NCBI RefSeq assembly: GCF_024178315.1
Contig: NZ_JAMZIK010000123.1
Span: 1 to 57,280 of the forward strand
Direction: 5' to 3'
Source: Siccirubricoccus soli
Lineage (GTDB): Bacteria > Pseudomonadota > Alphaproteobacteria > Acetobacterales > Acetobacteraceae
Length of the DNA: 57,280 nt
In this document: in pieces, positions 1 to 9,102 of the stretch
How positions within the stretch are numbered: position 1 is the stretch's first letter
Layout: each line of letters begins with the position of its first letter
Notes under the pieces: model-generated
The model's database searches: none
What the model was told of the DNA's origin: nothing
Seen by the model: only the letters and a program-made list of their open reading frames with translations
Program-made: the position numbers and the translations under genes

Positions 1-2079
1 GCCGCCCCGGCGGCCGCGCCCGGTGCCCAGGCGCCGAAGCTCACGCTCCGCGCCCGCACCGCGGAGGAGGAGGAGGATGCCCGCCGCGGCGGCGCCCTCC
101 GCCGTCCCGGCGGCCCGGTCGCGGCGCCGAAGAAGCCGGTGCTTGCCCCGGTCAAGAAGGGCCTGCCCGGCGTCGGCCGGCGCGAGGGCCGGATCGACGT
201 GCAGGCGGCGATCGAGGGCGAGGACGAGCGCACGCGCTCCATCGCCTCCCTCCGCCGCGCGCGTGAGCGCGAGCGGCGCCAGCAGGAGCTGGCCCGGCTG
301 CGCAGCGGCGCGGAGCGCGTGGTGCGCGACGTGGTGGTGCCCGAGACCATCACCGTGCAGGAGCTCGCCAACCGCATGGCCGCCCGGGGCGGCGAGGTGG
401 TGAAGGCGCTGTTCCGCATGGGCGTGATGGCCACCCTGACCCAGACCATCGATGCCGACACGGCGGAGCTGGTGGTGCAGGAATTCGGCCACCGGGTGAA
501 GCGCGTGGCCGAGAGCGACGTGGAGATCGGCCTGGAAGGCGCGACGGACGAGGATACCGACCTCGAGCCGCGGCCCCCGGTCGTCACCATCATGGGCCAT
601 GTCGACCACGGCAAGACCAGCCTGCTGGACGCGCTGCGCAAGGCCGATGTGGCGGCGCACGAGGCCGGCGGCATCACCCAGCACATCGGCGCCTACCAGG
701 TGCAGATCCCGTCCGGCGAACGCGTCACCTTCATCGACACGCCGGGCCACGCCGCCTTCACCGCCATGCGCGCCCGCGGCGCCTCCGTGACGGATATGGT
801 GGTGCTGGTGGTGGCGGCGGATGACGGTGTGATGCCGCAGACCATCGAGGCCATCAACCACGCCCGCGCGGCGAATGTCCCGCTCATCGTCGCGGTGAAC
901 AAGATCGACAAGCCCGGCGTGAGGCCCGACCGCGTGCGGCAGGAGCTGCTGCAGCACGAGGTGGTGGTCGAGAGCATGGGCGGCGAGACCCAGGAGATCG
1001 AGGTCTCGGCCACGCAGAAGATCAATCTCGACAAGCTGCTCGAGGCGATCGTGCTGCAGGCCGAGGTGCTCGACCTGCGCGCCAACCCGAACCGCGCCGC
1101 GGAAGGCACGGTCATCGAGAGCAAGCTGGACCGCGGCCGCGGCCCTGTGGCGACGGTTCTCGTCCAGAAGGGCACGCTGAAGCAGGGCGACATCGTCGTG
1201 GCCGGCGCCGAATGGGGCCGGGTGCGCGCCATGCTGGACGACAAGGGACGGCAGCTGAAGACCGCCGGCCCCAGCCTGCCGATCGAGATCCTCGGTCTGT
1301 CCGGGGTGCCCTCGGCCGGCGAGAATTTCGTCGCCGTCGAGGACGAGGCCCGGGCGCGCGAGATCTCCGAATTCCGCCAGCGCAAGCTGCGGGAGAAGGC
1401 GAGCGCCGCCGCCGGCGCCGCCCGCGGGACCCTGGCCGAGATGCTGGCCCGGGTGCAGGCGGGCGAGCAGAAGGAAGTGGCCGTCGTCGTCAAGGCCGAT
1501 GTCCAGGGCAGCGCCGAGGCGATCGGCGTCACCCTCGGCAAGCTGGGCAACGATGAGGTGCGGGTCCGGGTGCTGCATTCGGCGGTCGGCCAGATCACCG
1601 AAAGCGACATCCAGCTCGCCAAGGCCTCCAACGCCGTGCTCGTCGCCTTCAACGTCCGCGCCACGACGCAGGCGCGGGAGATGGCGCAGCGGGACGGCGT
1701 GGATATCCGCTACTACTCGATCATCTACGAGGTCTCGGACGACATCGAGAAGCTGGTGAAGGGCAAGCTCGCCCCGGTCCAGCGCGAGAAGTTCCTGGGC
1801 TACGCGCAGATCCTCCAGGTTTTCGAGGTCAAGCGCGTGGGCAATGTGGCGGGCTGCCGCGTGACGGAAGGCGTGGTGCGGCGCGGCGCCGGGGTACGCC
1901 TGCTGCGCGACGGCGTCGTCATCCACCAGGGCGAGCTCAGCACGCTGCGCCGCTTCAAGGACGATGTCCGCGAGGTGACCAACGGCTACGAATGCGGCAT
2001 GTCCTTCGCCAACTACAACGACATCCGCGTCGGCGACCAGATCGAGTGCTACGAGGTGGAGACGGTGGCGGCGGCATGA
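1..2079 (+). CDS. infB: Translation initiation factor IF-2, 5'-truncated by window edge
   Basis: IF-2 is the GTPase that delivers initiator fMet-tRNA to the small ribosomal subunit and promotes subunit joining. The frame is open from base 1, so the N-terminus lies outside the window; 692 residues are visible. A charged Ala/Arg-rich linker fills roughly the first 100 residues. It is followed by an IF-2 N-terminal segment and the GTPase domain with G1 GHVDHGKTS (near residue 200), G3 DTPGHAAF and G4 NKID, then the translation-factor beta-barrel and C-terminal domains. It heads the classical infB-rbfA-truB-rpsO-pnp cluster. The stop is followed after 5 bases by a repeat hairpin described separately. 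Confidence 0.98.
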   Translation, partial: AAPAAAPGAQAPKLTLRARTAEEEEDARRGGALRRPGGPVAAPKKPVLAPVKKGLPGVGRREGRIDVQAAIEGEDERTRSIASLRRARERERRQQELARLRSGAERVVRDVVVPETITVQELANRMAARGGEVVKALFRMGVMATLTQTIDADTAELVVQEFGHRVKRVAESDVEIGLEGATDEDTDLEPRPPVVTIMGHVDHGKTSLLDALRKADVAAHEAGGITQHIGAYQVQIPSGERVTFIDTPGHAAFTAMRARGASVTDMVVLVVAADDGVMPQTIEAINHARAANVPLIVAVNKIDKPGVRPDRVRQELLQHEVVVESMGGETQEIEVSATQKINLDKLLEAIVLQAEVLDLRANPNRAAEGTVIESKLDRGRGPVATVLVQKGTLKQGDIVVAGAEWGRVRAMLDDKGRQLKTAGPSLPIEILGLSGVPSAGENFVAVEDEARAREISEFRQRKLREKASAAAGAARGTLAEMLARVQAGEQKEVAVVVKADVQGSAEAIGVTLGKLGNDEVRVRVLHSAVGQITESDIQLAKASNAVLVAFNVRATTQAREMAQRDGVDIRYYSIIYEVSDDIEKLVKGKLAPVQREKFLGYAQILQVFEVKRVGNVAGCRVTEGVVRRGAGVRLLRDGVVIHQGELSTLRRFKDDVREVTNGYECGMSFANYNDIRVGDQIECYEVETVAAA

Positions 2080-2084
2080 CGAAC

Positions 2085-2128
2085 CACGCCGGCACGAAGG
2101 GTTGGTGTGGCGGCTTCGTGCCGCCGTG
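2085..2128 (+). repeat. GGTTGGTGTGG-core hairpin, copy 1 (infB 3' side)
   Basis: The 16-base core GGGTTGGTGTGGCGGC at 2099-2114 is flanked by inverted arms 2085-2098 and 2115-2128 (9 bp, one mismatch, 4 bp). It begins 5 bases after the infB stop and reads in the same direction as infB. The same core recurs at 16867-16882, 17665-17680 and, on the minus strand with one change, 36536-36551. The four GG tracts could form a two-layer G-quadruplex in the loop; that is inference. Confidence 0.75.
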
Positions 2129-2181
2129 CAATGGCGCGACGGTGGCGGCGGCCTAGCCGGCGCCACCCCTCCGGTTTTCCG

Positions 2182-2218
2182 GGGCGCGGCGCCGCAGGGT
2201 GCCGCGCCCTTTGCTTTT
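2182..2218 (+). terminator. Terminator-like hairpin in the infB-rbfA spacer
   Basis: A 9-bp perfect GC stem (2182-2190 with 2201-2209) with a 10-base loop is followed directly by the T-rich tract TTTGCTTTT (2210-2218). This is the shape of an intrinsic terminator. It lies 17 bases upstream of the rbfA start, inside a cluster normally co-transcribed, so it may act as a partial attenuator or a processing site. Its strength cannot be judged here. Confidence 0.5.
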
Positions 2219-2235
2219 GAAAGGTGCAAGGCCAA

Positions 2236-2661
2236 ATGGCCAGGAGACAGCAGGAGGCCGGAAGCGGCCCCAGCCAGCGCCAGCTCCGCGTGGCGGAGGA
2301 GGTGCGCCATGCCCTCGCCGCCGTGCTCGCCCGCGGCGATTTCCGCGACCCGGACCTCGCCGGCGCGCATGTGACGGTGACGGAGGTCCGCGCCTCCCCC
2401 GACCTCAAGCACATGACCGCCTTCGTCAGCGGCCTGGGCAAGGATCTGCCGGAGGCGCAATTCCGCGCCCTGAAGCGCGCCGCGCCCTTCCTGCGGACCC
2501 AGGTGGCTCGCGCCGTGCGGCTGAAATTCGCGCCCGACCTGCATTTCCAGCCGGATACCGCGCTTGACTACGCCATGCAGATCGACCGCGCGCTGCGCCA
2601 GCCGGAGGTGGCGCGGGACCTTGCCTCGCGGCCAGGGGATGATGCGGCGGAGGAAGGCTGA
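2236..2661 (+). CDS. rbfA: 30S ribosome-binding factor RbfA
   Basis: RbfA is a small KH-fold protein that binds the immature 30S subunit and helps 16S rRNA 5'-end maturation, with a role in cold adaptation. The ATG at 2236 gives 141 residues starting MARRQQEAG. A GTG four codons upstream (2224) is an alternative, but the purine-rich AAAGG/CAAGG sequence sits better for the ATG. The family pattern is seen in the RVAEEVRHALA helix, the VTVTEVRASPDLKHMTAFVS strand pair and the LKFAPDLHFQPD stretch. The length is normal for alphaproteobacteria. It lies between infB and truB, the conserved neighbourhood. Confidence 0.95.
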   Translation: MARRQQEAGSGPSQRQLRVAEEVRHALAAVLARGDFRDPDLAGAHVTVTEVRASPDLKHMTAFVSGLGKDLPEAQFRALKRAAPFLRTQVARAVRLKFAPDLHFQPDTALDYAMQIDRALRQPEVARDLASRPGDDAAEEG

Positions 2662-2739
2662 GCCGCGGCGCTGATTTCCGCTGGCGCCGGCTGCGCGAAG
2701 CCCTATGAAGCCGCCCTTCCCGCAATACCGACCGAGCGA

Positions 2740-3705
2740 ATGACCCAGCGCCACCGCCACCGCAAACCCAAGGGCCGCCCCATCGATGGCTGGCTGATCG
2801 TCGACAAACCCACGGGCATCGGCTCCACCGATGTGGTGAACATCGTCAAGCGCCTGTTCCAGGCGCAGAAATGCGGCCATGGCGGCACGCTGGACCCGCT
2901 CGCCACCGGCCTGCTGCCCATCGCCTTCGGCGCCGCCACCAAGACCGTCCCCTATGTCATGGACGGCACCAAATCCTACCGCTTCACCCTCCGCTTCGGC
3001 GAGGCGCGGGACACCGACGATGCCGATGGCCAGGTCATCGCCACCTCGGAGGCCCGCCCCAGCGATGCCGAGATCGAGGCCGCCCTGCCCGCCTTCCGCG
3101 GCGAGATCATGCAGGTTCCGCCGATCTATTCCGCCATCAAGGTCGCTGGCGAGCGGGCCTATGACCTCGCCCGCGAGGGCCAGGTGGTGGAACTCGCCCC
3201 CCGTCCCGCCCGGATCGACCGGTTCGAGCTGATCGAGCGGCCGGACGCCGATACCGCCATCTTCCTCGTCCAGAGCGGGAAGGGGGTCTATATGCGCTCC
3301 CTCGCCCGGGACCTGGCGAAGGCCTGCGGCACCGTCGGTCACATCGCCGCGCTGCGCCGCATGCGGGTGGGCCCCTTCCACGAATCCCATGCGATTCCGC
3401 TGGACAAGCTGCGTGGCACGGGCGATACCCCGCCCCCTTCCCCGGAGCTTCTGCTGCCGGTGACGACCGCGCTGGCCGACATCCCGGCGCTGGCCCTCAC
3501 GGAGGCGGAGGCCGCAAGGCTCGGCTTCGGCCAGGCGATCAGCCTGGTGGAGCTGATGGGCCGAATACCCGGCGAGGCCAACCCCGATGGGGGGCTGGTC
3601 CGCGCCATGGCGGGGGAGCGGTTCATCGGGCTTTGCCGCCTGGAGTCCGGCCAGTTGGTGCCGGAACGCCTGGTGGCGCAGGAAAGCCCGGCAGCCGTCG
3701 GTTGA
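2740..3705 (+). CDS. truB: tRNA pseudouridine(55) synthase TruB
   Basis: TruB isomerises U55 in the T-loop of tRNA to pseudouridine and also acts as a tRNA folding chaperone. The 321-residue protein opens with [17 protein letters not shown] and carries the catalytic motif [10 protein letters not shown] with the nucleophilic aspartate near residue 52. The TruB C-terminal region follows, with a PUA-like tail near residues 245-310 (short Val/Gly strands after a proline-rich linker). The start is the ATG at 2740, 78 bases after rbfA. Position upstream of rpsO matches most proteobacteria. Confidence 0.97.
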   Translation: MTQRHRHRKPKGRPIDGWLIVDKPTGIGSTDVVNIVKRLFQAQKCGHGGTLDPLATGLLPIAFGAATKTVPYVMDGTKSYRFTLRFGEARDTDDADGQVIATSEARPSDAEIEAALPAFRGEIMQVPPIYSAIKVAGERAYDLAREGQVVELAPRPARIDRFELIERPDADTAIFLVQSGKGVYMRSLARDLAKACGTVGHIAALRRMRVGPFHESHAIPLDKLRGTGDTPPPSPELLLPVTTALADIPALALTEAEAARLGFGQAISLVELMGRIPGEANPDGGLVRAMAGERFIGLCRLESGQLVPERLVAQESPAAVG

Positions 3706-3754
3706 ACCGCCGAAGCGTGGCCCAGAGCCGCCCGGCCAACAGGAGAACAACCCG

Positions 3755-4027
3755 ATGTCGGCTCTGTCTGCGGAGCGCCGCCAGGCGCTGATCGCCCAGT
3801 ACGCCACCAAGCCCGGCGACACCGGCAGCCCGGAAGTGCAGGTCGCCCTGCTCTCCGAGCGGATTTCCGGCCTCACCGAGCACCTCAAGACCCATGCCAA
3901 GGACTTCCACAGCCGGCGCGGCCTGCTGGTGCTGGTCGGCCAGCGGCGTGGCCTGCTAGACTACCTGAAGAAGAAGGATTCCAGCCGCTACGAGAAGCTG
4001 ATCGCCAGCCTCGGCCTGCGTCGCTGA
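3755..4027 (+). CDS. rpsO: 30S ribosomal protein S15
   Basis: S15 is a primary-binding protein of the 30S platform and contacts helices 20-22 of 16S rRNA. The ATG at 3755 is preceded by AGGAGA (3741-3746), a strong ribosome binding site, and gives 90 residues, close to the family length of 89. Visible family signatures are the start [26 protein letters not shown] and [14 protein letters not shown], ending in the SLGLRR tail. In-frame upstream extension into truB is an artefact of high GC. The gene sits in the conserved truB-rpsO-pnp order; in E. coli S15 autoregulates its own translation, not testable here. Confidence 0.98.
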   Translation: MSALSAERRQALIAQYATKPGDTGSPEVQVALLSERISGLTEHLKTHAKDFHSRRGLLVLVGQRRGLLDYLKKKDSSRYEKLIASLGLRR

Positions 4028-4037
4028 TCCTGGCGCG

Positions 4038-4061
4038 CCGAGGGGGCTTCGCCCTCCTCGG
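4038..4061 (+). terminator. Stem-loop just after rpsO
   Basis: The sequence 4038-4047 pairs with 4051-4061 (about 10 bp with one bulged base, TTC loop), starting 11 bases after the rpsO stop. No clear T tract follows, so it is a weak candidate terminator or RNA-processing hairpin. Hairpins between rpsO and pnp are a known RNase III/RNase E processing feature in enterobacteria. Confidence 0.35.
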
Positions 4062-4597
4062 ATGCCTCTTCCGGAAGCCCTGAGGCCGGGCCCGCCGGGA
4101 CTGAACCTCACGGTTTCCAAAGGCCTTTCGGCCTTTGACGGGGAAAGCCCGGGAGGGGCAGCGCCCTTCTCGGCACCACGGCCCGGCTTTCCCAAGAATT
4201 CCATGGTAATCCGCCGCAGGATTGGCCATATGGGCGCCGATGGGGTGGCTGTGCGCGCTGGCGCACCGCCGGGCCCATCGCCGCCGCGCACGCGGCGGGC
4301 TGACAGGACAGAGCCGTGCGTGCCCCCGAGGGGGGTGGTGTCGGCGTTTCCGGCCACATGGAACCCCGCAAGGGGGGCGGCTGCCACAGGGTGGTCCGCT
4401 GTCCATGCCGCCCGAAGCGCCGGGCCCGGCGTCCCGCACCGGGGCGCCGCCATCGGCCGAGACTGGCATCCCACCGCGTCCAATCGGCCCGCCCCGCGTT
4501 GCGGGCAGCGGGCCACATCCGCAATTCCGGGCGCCCGATGCGCCCGGTCGGGGCCGCCGCGCCAAGCCGGTGCGCCGCCCCGCTGAAGGAACGACGC
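4062..4597 (+). other. Long rpsO-pnp spacer / pnp leader with a hairpin
   Basis: This stretch between rpsO and pnp, over 530 bases, contains no gene I can support; the open frame running into pnp from 4316 has no conserved residues before MFENYF. It contains a perfect 7-bp palindrome with a 4-base loop at 4119-4136 (AAAGGCC/GGCCTTT), then the less GC-rich patch 4190-4215. In E. coli the pnp leader is cleaved by RNase III and repressed by PNPase itself; a leader of this size is compatible with such control, but that is inference. Confidence 0.4.
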
Positions 4598-6814
4598 ATG
4601 TTCGAGAATTACTTCCGCAAGGACATCGCCTGGGGCGGCCAGCTCCTCACGCTGGAGACCGGTAAGGTCGCCCGCCAGGCCGATGGCGCCGTCATGGCGC
4701 GGCTTGGCGACACCATCGTGCTCTGCACCGTGGTCGGCGCCCGCTCGGTGAAGCCGGGACAGGATTTCTTCCCGCTGACGGTGAACTACCAGGAGAAGGC
4801 CTTCGCCGCCGGCAAGATCCCGGGTGGCTTCTTCAAGCGCGAGGGCCGGCCCTCCGAGGCCGAGACCCTCGTCTCCCGCCTCATCGACCGCCCGATCCGC
4901 CCGCTCTTCCCCGACGGGTTCCGCAACGAGGTTCAGGTCATCGCGACCGTCCTCTCCCACGACATGGAGAATGACCCGGACATGGTGGCGCTGGTCGGCT
5001 GCTCCGCCGCCCTCACCCTCTCCGGCATTCCCTTCTTCGGCCCGGTCGGCGGTGCCCGCGTCGGCTATATCGACGGCCAGTACGTCCTGAACCCGACCAT
5101 GGCGCAGCGCCAGCAGAGCCAGCTCGACCTCGTCGTCGCCGGCACCGCCGAGGGCGTGCTGATGGTGGAGTCCGAGGCGCAGGAGCTGACTGAGGAGGTC
5201 ATGCTGGGCGCCGTGGAATTCGGCCATAAGGGCTTCCAGCCGGTCATCCAGGGCATCATCGAGCTGGCCGAGGTGGCGGCGAAGGAGCCCTGGCCGCTGC
5301 CCGAGCCCTCCGAGGCCGAGATCGCCCTGAAGGCCCGCATCGCCGAGCTCGGCCGCGCCCAGATGGCCGAGGCCTACAAGGAGACCCAGAAGCTTGCCCG
5401 CCAGGCCAAGGTCGGCGAGGCGAAGAAGGCCGTCATCGCCGCGCTGGAGGCCGAGGGCGCCGACGTCAACCTTGCCAAGGGCCTGCTGAAGGATCTCGAG
5501 GCGGACGTCGTCCGCAACAACATCCTCGACACCGGGCTGCGTATCGACGGCCGGGACACGAAGACGGTCCGCCCGATCACTGCCGAGGTCGGCGTGCTGC
5601 CGCGCGCCCATGGCTCCGCCCTGTTCACCCGTGGCGAGACCCAGGCCTTCTGCGTGGCCACCCTCGGCACCGGGCAGGACGAGCAGATCATCGACGCCCT
5701 CGCGGGCGAGTACCGCGAGCACTTCATGCTGCACTACAACTTCCCGCCCTACAGCGTGAACGAGACCGGCCGCATGGGCAGCCCGGGCCGGCGCGAGATC
5801 GGCCATGGCAAGCTGGCCTGGCGCGCCATCCGCCCCGTGCTGCCGGAGAAGGAGAAGTTTCCCTACACGCTGCGCGTGGTCTCCGAGATCACGGAGTCCA
5901 ACGGCTCCTCCTCCATGGCGACCGTCTGCGGCACCTCCCTCTCCCTGATGGATGCCGGCGTGCCGCTGAAGCGGCCGGTGGCGGGCATCGCCATGGGCCT
6001 CATCAAGGAGGATCGCGGCTTCGCCGTGCTGTCCGACATCCTCGGCGACGAGGACCATCTCGGCGACATGGACTTCAAGGTGGCCGGGACGGAGCAGGGC
6101 GTGACCTCGCTCCAGATGGACATCAAGATCACCTCCATCACCTTCGAGATCATGCACCAGGCGCTGGCGCAGGCGAAGGATGGCCGCGTCCATATCCTGG
6201 GCGAGATGGCGAAGGGGCTCTCCGGCGTGCGCGGCGACGTGGCGCAGAACGCGCCCCGCATCACCGTCATCTCCGTGCCGAAGGAGAAGATCCGCGACGT
6301 CATCGGCTCCGGCGGCAAGGTGATCCGCGAGATCACCGAGAGCACCGGCACCAAGGTGGACATCGAGGATGACGGCACCATCAAGGTGGCCGCGACCAGC
6401 ACCGAGGCCGCGCAGAAGGCGATCGACTGGATCCGCGGCATCGTGGCGGAGCCGGAAGTGGGCGTGATCTACAATGGCAAGGTGGTGAAGACCGCCGAGT
6501 TCGGCGCCTTCGTGAACTTCCTCGGCGCCCGGGACGGCCTGGTCCACATCTCCGAACTGGCCAATGAGCGGGTCAACAAGACCACCGACGTCGTCAATGT
6601 CGGCGACACGGTGAAGGTGAAGGTGCTGGGCTTCGACGACCGCGGGAAGGTGAAGCTTTCCATGCGCGTGGTCGATCAGCAGACCGGCGCCGACATCACC
6701 GAGCAGGTCGGCGCCCGCCGGCCGCGCGAGGACCGGCCCGAGGGCGGCGAGGACCGCCCGCGGCGCGAGCGCGGCGACCGGCCGCGGCGGGACCGCCACG
6801 AAGCGGCGGAGTGA
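4598..6814 (+). CDS. pnp: Polyribonucleotide nucleotidyltransferase (PNPase)
   Basis: PNPase is a 3'-5' phosphorolytic exoribonuclease and core degradosome enzyme. The ATG at 4598 (after GAAGGA) gives 738 residues starting [14 protein letters not shown], the usual alphaproteobacterial N-terminus. Domain order is as expected: a first RNase PH fold, an alpha-helical linker, a second RNase PH fold with [13 protein letters not shown] and [11 protein letters not shown], then a KH domain ([15 protein letters not shown]) near residues 560-620. An S1 domain ([21 protein letters not shown]) sits near 625-695 before an acidic/arginine-rich tail. The tail [14 protein letters not shown] is typical of the group and may bind RNA or RNase E. 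Confidence 0.98.
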   Translation: MFENYFRKDIAWGGQLLTLETGKVARQADGAVMARLGDTIVLCTVVGARSVKPGQDFFPLTVNYQEKAFAAGKIPGGFFKREGRPSEAETLVSRLIDRPIRPLFPDGFRNEVQVIATVLSHDMENDPDMVALVGCSAALTLSGIPFFGPVGGARVGYIDGQYVLNPTMAQRQQSQLDLVVAGTAEGVLMVESEAQELTEEVMLGAVEFGHKGFQPVIQGIIELAEVAAKEPWPLPEPSEAEIALKARIAELGRAQMAEAYKETQKLARQAKVGEAKKAVIAALEAEGADVNLAKGLLKDLEADVVRNNILDTGLRIDGRDTKTVRPITAEVGVLPRAHGSALFTRGETQAFCVATLGTGQDEQIIDALAGEYREHFMLHYNFPPYSVNETGRMGSPGRREIGHGKLAWRAIRPVLPEKEKFPYTLRVVSEITESNGSSSMATVCGTSLSLMDAGVPLKRPVAGIAMGLIKEDRGFAVLSDILGDEDHLGDMDFKVAGTEQGVTSLQMDIKITSITFEIMHQALAQAKDGRVHILGEMAKGLSGVRGDVAQNAPRITVISVPKEKIRDVIGSGGKVIREITESTGTKVDIEDDGTIKVAATSTEAAQKAIDWIRGIVAEPEVGVIYNGKVVKTAEFGAFVNFLGARDGLVHISELANERVNKTTDVVNVGDTVKVKVLGFDDRGKVKLSMRVVDQQTGADITEQVGARRPREDRPEGGEDRPRRERGDRPRRDRHEAAE

Positions 6815-6821
6815 GGCGTGG

Positions 6822-6906
6822 GGCGGGGTCGCAACCCGGCCCCGCCTGGCCCTTTATGCGGTGAAGGGGCCTGGCCCCTTCCGCCCGGGCGAAGCGACGG
6901 CTTCGC
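6822..6906 (+). terminator. Cluster of three stem-loops downstream of pnp
   Basis: Three short hairpins follow the pnp stop: 6822-6828 with 6840-6846 (GGCGGGG/CCCCGCC), 6863-6869 with 6875-6881 (GAAGGGG/CCCCTTC), and 6889-6895 with 6900-6906 (GCGAAGC/GCTTCGC, GACG loop). None has a good T tract. They probably help end or protect the pnp transcript; the last one could lie in the leader of the next gene. Confidence 0.4.
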
Positions 6907-6974
6907 TCCAATCACATCTTCAATCACGATGCGCTGATGCGACGGCGCGGTGGCAGGGTTCGAGGATAGGCAGC

Positions 6975-8375
6975 GTGAAGGCGATCAATGCAATCCGCAT
7001 GGGCGGGGTCGAAGTCCTCCCGCTCGTCGAGGGCGGCAAGGGTGTCTCCGTCTCCAACGGCGCCTCCTGCGGGGCCTGGGCCTCGGCCGGCGGCGTCGGC
7101 ACCTTCTCGGCGGTGAATGCCGACAGCTACGACGCCGAGGGCCGCGTCATCCAGCAGATCTATCGCGGCGCCACGCGGCGGGAGCGGCATGAGGAGCTGG
7201 TGCAATACGGCATCGCCGGCGGCATCGCCCAGGCGCGCGAAGCGCATGAGCGCAGCGGCGGCAAGGGCCGCATCCACGCCAACATCCTGTGGGAGATGGG
7301 CGGGGCGGAGCGCGTCATCCGCGGCGTGCTGGAAGGGGCCCGCGGGCTGATCCACGGCATCACCTGCGGCGCCGGCATGCCCTACCGCCTGTCGGAGATC
7401 GCCCGCGAATTCGGCGTCCACTACTACCCCATCGTCTCCTCCGCCCGCGCCTTCGGCGCCCTCTGGAAGCGCAGCTACCACAAGGCGAAGGACTGGCTGG
7501 GCGGCGTGGTCTACGAGGACCCGTGGCTGGCCGGCGGCCATAACGGCCTTTCGAACTCCGAGGATCCGACGAAGCCGGAGGATCCCTATCCCCGCGTCCT
7601 CAAGCTGCGCCAGCAGATGCGCGAGCTGGGCCTCGGCGACGTCCCCATCATCATGGCCGGCGGCGTCTGGTGGCTGGAGGAGTGGGAGGACTGGATCGAC
7701 AACCCCGAGCTCGGCCCCGTCGCCTTCCAGTTCGGCACCCGCCCGCTGCTGACGCAGGAAAGCCCGATCTCCGACGCCTGGAAGCAGCGGCTGCTGACGC
7801 TGAAGGCCGGCGACGTGCTGCTGCAGCGCTTCTCCCCCACCGGCTTCTATTCCTCCGCGATCCGCAACGACTTCCTGCGGGAGCTGGAGGAGCGCAACGA
7901 GCGCCAGGTGGCCTATACCGCCGAGCCGATCGGGGACCATGTCGCCGAATACGCCGTCGGCCCGCGCAAGCGGAAGGTCTGGCTGACGGCGCATGACCTC
8001 GCGCGGGTCCAGCAATTCGAGGTGGAGGGCTTCACCGAAGCCATGCGCACCCCGGACAACACGCTGATCTTCGTGACCCCCGAGAAGAGCCGGGAGATCG
8101 TGAAGGACCAGGTGGATTGCATGGGCTGCCTCTCCGCCTGCCGCTTCTCCAACTGGTCCCAGCATGGGCCGGACTACGACAACGGCAAGAAGGCCGATCC
8201 GCGCAGCTTCTGCATCCAGAAGACGCTGCAGGACGTGGCGCATGACGGGGCGCTGGAGAACAACCTGATGTTCGCCGGCCACAACGCTTTCCGCTTCGGC
8301 AGCGACCCCTTCTATTCCAACGGCTTCATCCCCACGGCGAAGCAGCTGGTCGAGCGGATCCTGACCGGACGGTAG
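6975..8375 (+). CDS. Nitronate monooxygenase-like FMN protein with C-terminal cysteine cluster
   Basis: The protein resembles the nitronate monooxygenase / 2-nitropropane dioxygenase family, FMN-binding TIM barrels that oxidise alkyl nitronates. GTG at 6975 gives 466 residues (VKAINAIRMGGVE); an ATG at 6999 and an upstream ATG at 6861 are alternatives. Family-like features are GASCGAWASAGGVGTFSAV near the start, HGITCGAGMP, and VPIIMAGGVWW followed by VAFQFGTRPLLTQ near the expected phosphate-binding loop. The C-terminal third is unusual: C382-x2-C385-x3-C389 and C413 look like Fe-S or zinc ligands and are absent from the classical enzymes. The substrate is unknown. The gene stands alone between pnp and a perfect hairpin. 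Confidence 0.75.
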   Translation: MKAINAIRMGGVEVLPLVEGGKGVSVSNGASCGAWASAGGVGTFSAVNADSYDAEGRVIQQIYRGATRRERHEELVQYGIAGGIAQAREAHERSGGKGRIHANILWEMGGAERVIRGVLEGARGLIHGITCGAGMPYRLSEIAREFGVHYYPIVSSARAFGALWKRSYHKAKDWLGGVVYEDPWLAGGHNGLSNSEDPTKPEDPYPRVLKLRQQMRELGLGDVPIIMAGGVWWLEEWEDWIDNPELGPVAFQFGTRPLLTQESPISDAWKQRLLTLKAGDVLLQRFSPTGFYSSAIRNDFLRELEERNERQVAYTAEPIGDHVAEYAVGPRKRKVWLTAHDLARVQQFEVEGFTEAMRTPDNTLIFVTPEKSREIVKDQVDCMGCLSACRFSNWSQHGPDYDNGKKADPRSFCIQKTLQDVAHDGALENNLMFAGHNAFRFGSDPFYSNGFIPTAKQLVERILTGR

Positions 8376-8383
8376 TGTCCTGC

Positions 8384-8418
8384 CCGCTCCGTTCGCCGGT
8401 TTCCGGCGAACGGAGCGG
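8384..8418. terminator. Perfect 16-bp hairpin after the nitronate monooxygenase-like gene
   Basis: Bases 8384-8399 and 8403-8418 are perfectly complementary over 16 bp with a TTT loop, 8 bases after the stop at 8375. There is no T tract on either side. It is either a strong transcript-end hairpin or a REP-like palindrome. Confidence 0.6.
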
Positions 8419-8619
8419 ACCAGCAGGCCACTCACAATCAAAGGCCGGTGGCCCGAGGGCGCCCTCCGCAGGATTTCGGGATCGGACCCTCAGGATTTTT
8501 TCCGCCAAGCCGCGCAGCGGCTTCATGGGCCCTGTCGAGTCTCTCGGCTCCCGGGATCTCGCACAGCCAGCCGCGGCAGGACAGCGCCGAGCCGCAGGCC
8601 GGCGCCGTCCCGCCCGCCG

Positions 8620-9015
8620 CTACCCGCCGAGCGCGGCGAACAGCCTTGCCGCGGGCGGCCAGGCCGCCATCACCTCCTGCCGAAAGATCCACGCCGCCGC
8701 CACGCCCCCCGCCAGCAGCAGCAGGGAGCCGACCCAGGCCGCCACCAGCAGCAGCCCCCCCGCCGGTGCCGCCTGCCGCGGCGGCGTCGCGATCACCCGC
8801 GCGGGCCGCGAGGCGGGTTCCGGCATGGGGGCAGGTGGTGGCGCCGCGAGGGCCGGGCTCTCCGGCGGCGCGGCCGCCTCCGGTTCCGACGGCGGGCTGG
8901 CCGGCCGCAGCATCCAGGCCTCGCCGCAGCGGGCGCAGCGCACCTTCCGCCCGCGCCCCAGCAGCGCGTCGGGCACCTCATAGACCGCGGCGCAGGAGGG
9001 GCAGGCGGATCGCAT
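8620..9015 (-). CDS. MJ0042-type zinc-ribbon membrane protein
   Basis: The ATG at 9015 on the minus strand gives 131 residues. The N-terminus reads MRSACPSCAAVYEVP, and with VRCARCGEAW about 20 residues later it forms a CxxC-x19-CxxC zinc ribbon of the MJ0042 family. A proline/alanine-rich linker (residues 40-85) leads to one transmembrane helix near residues 88-110 (GGLLLVAAWVGSLLLLAGG). Function is unknown; such proteins often sit next to ftsEX in alphaproteobacteria, which fits its divergent position 87 bases from ftsE. A role in division or envelope assembly is only suggested by that neighbourhood. Confidence 0.85.
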   Translation of the reverse strand: MRSACPSCAAVYEVPDALLGRGRKVRCARCGEAWMLRPASPPSEPEAAAPPESPALAAPPPAPMPEPASRPARVIATPPRQAAPAGGLLLVAAWVGSLLLLAGGVAAAWIFRQEVMAAWPPAARLFAALGG

Positions 9016-9102
9016 CGCAACGACTCTGCCGCTGCTCGCTTTGCGCCGCAAGCATGGTCTCCGCCCTTGGCGCCGCGCCCATCGGGCGGCATTGTCCGCC
9101 GC

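Noticed and set aside
3956-6799. A 947-codon open frame on the minus strand opposite pnp
   Set aside because: It is antisense to the well-conserved pnp gene, has repetitive Leu/Ala/His-rich composition and no family motif; long antisense frames are expected at this GC content.
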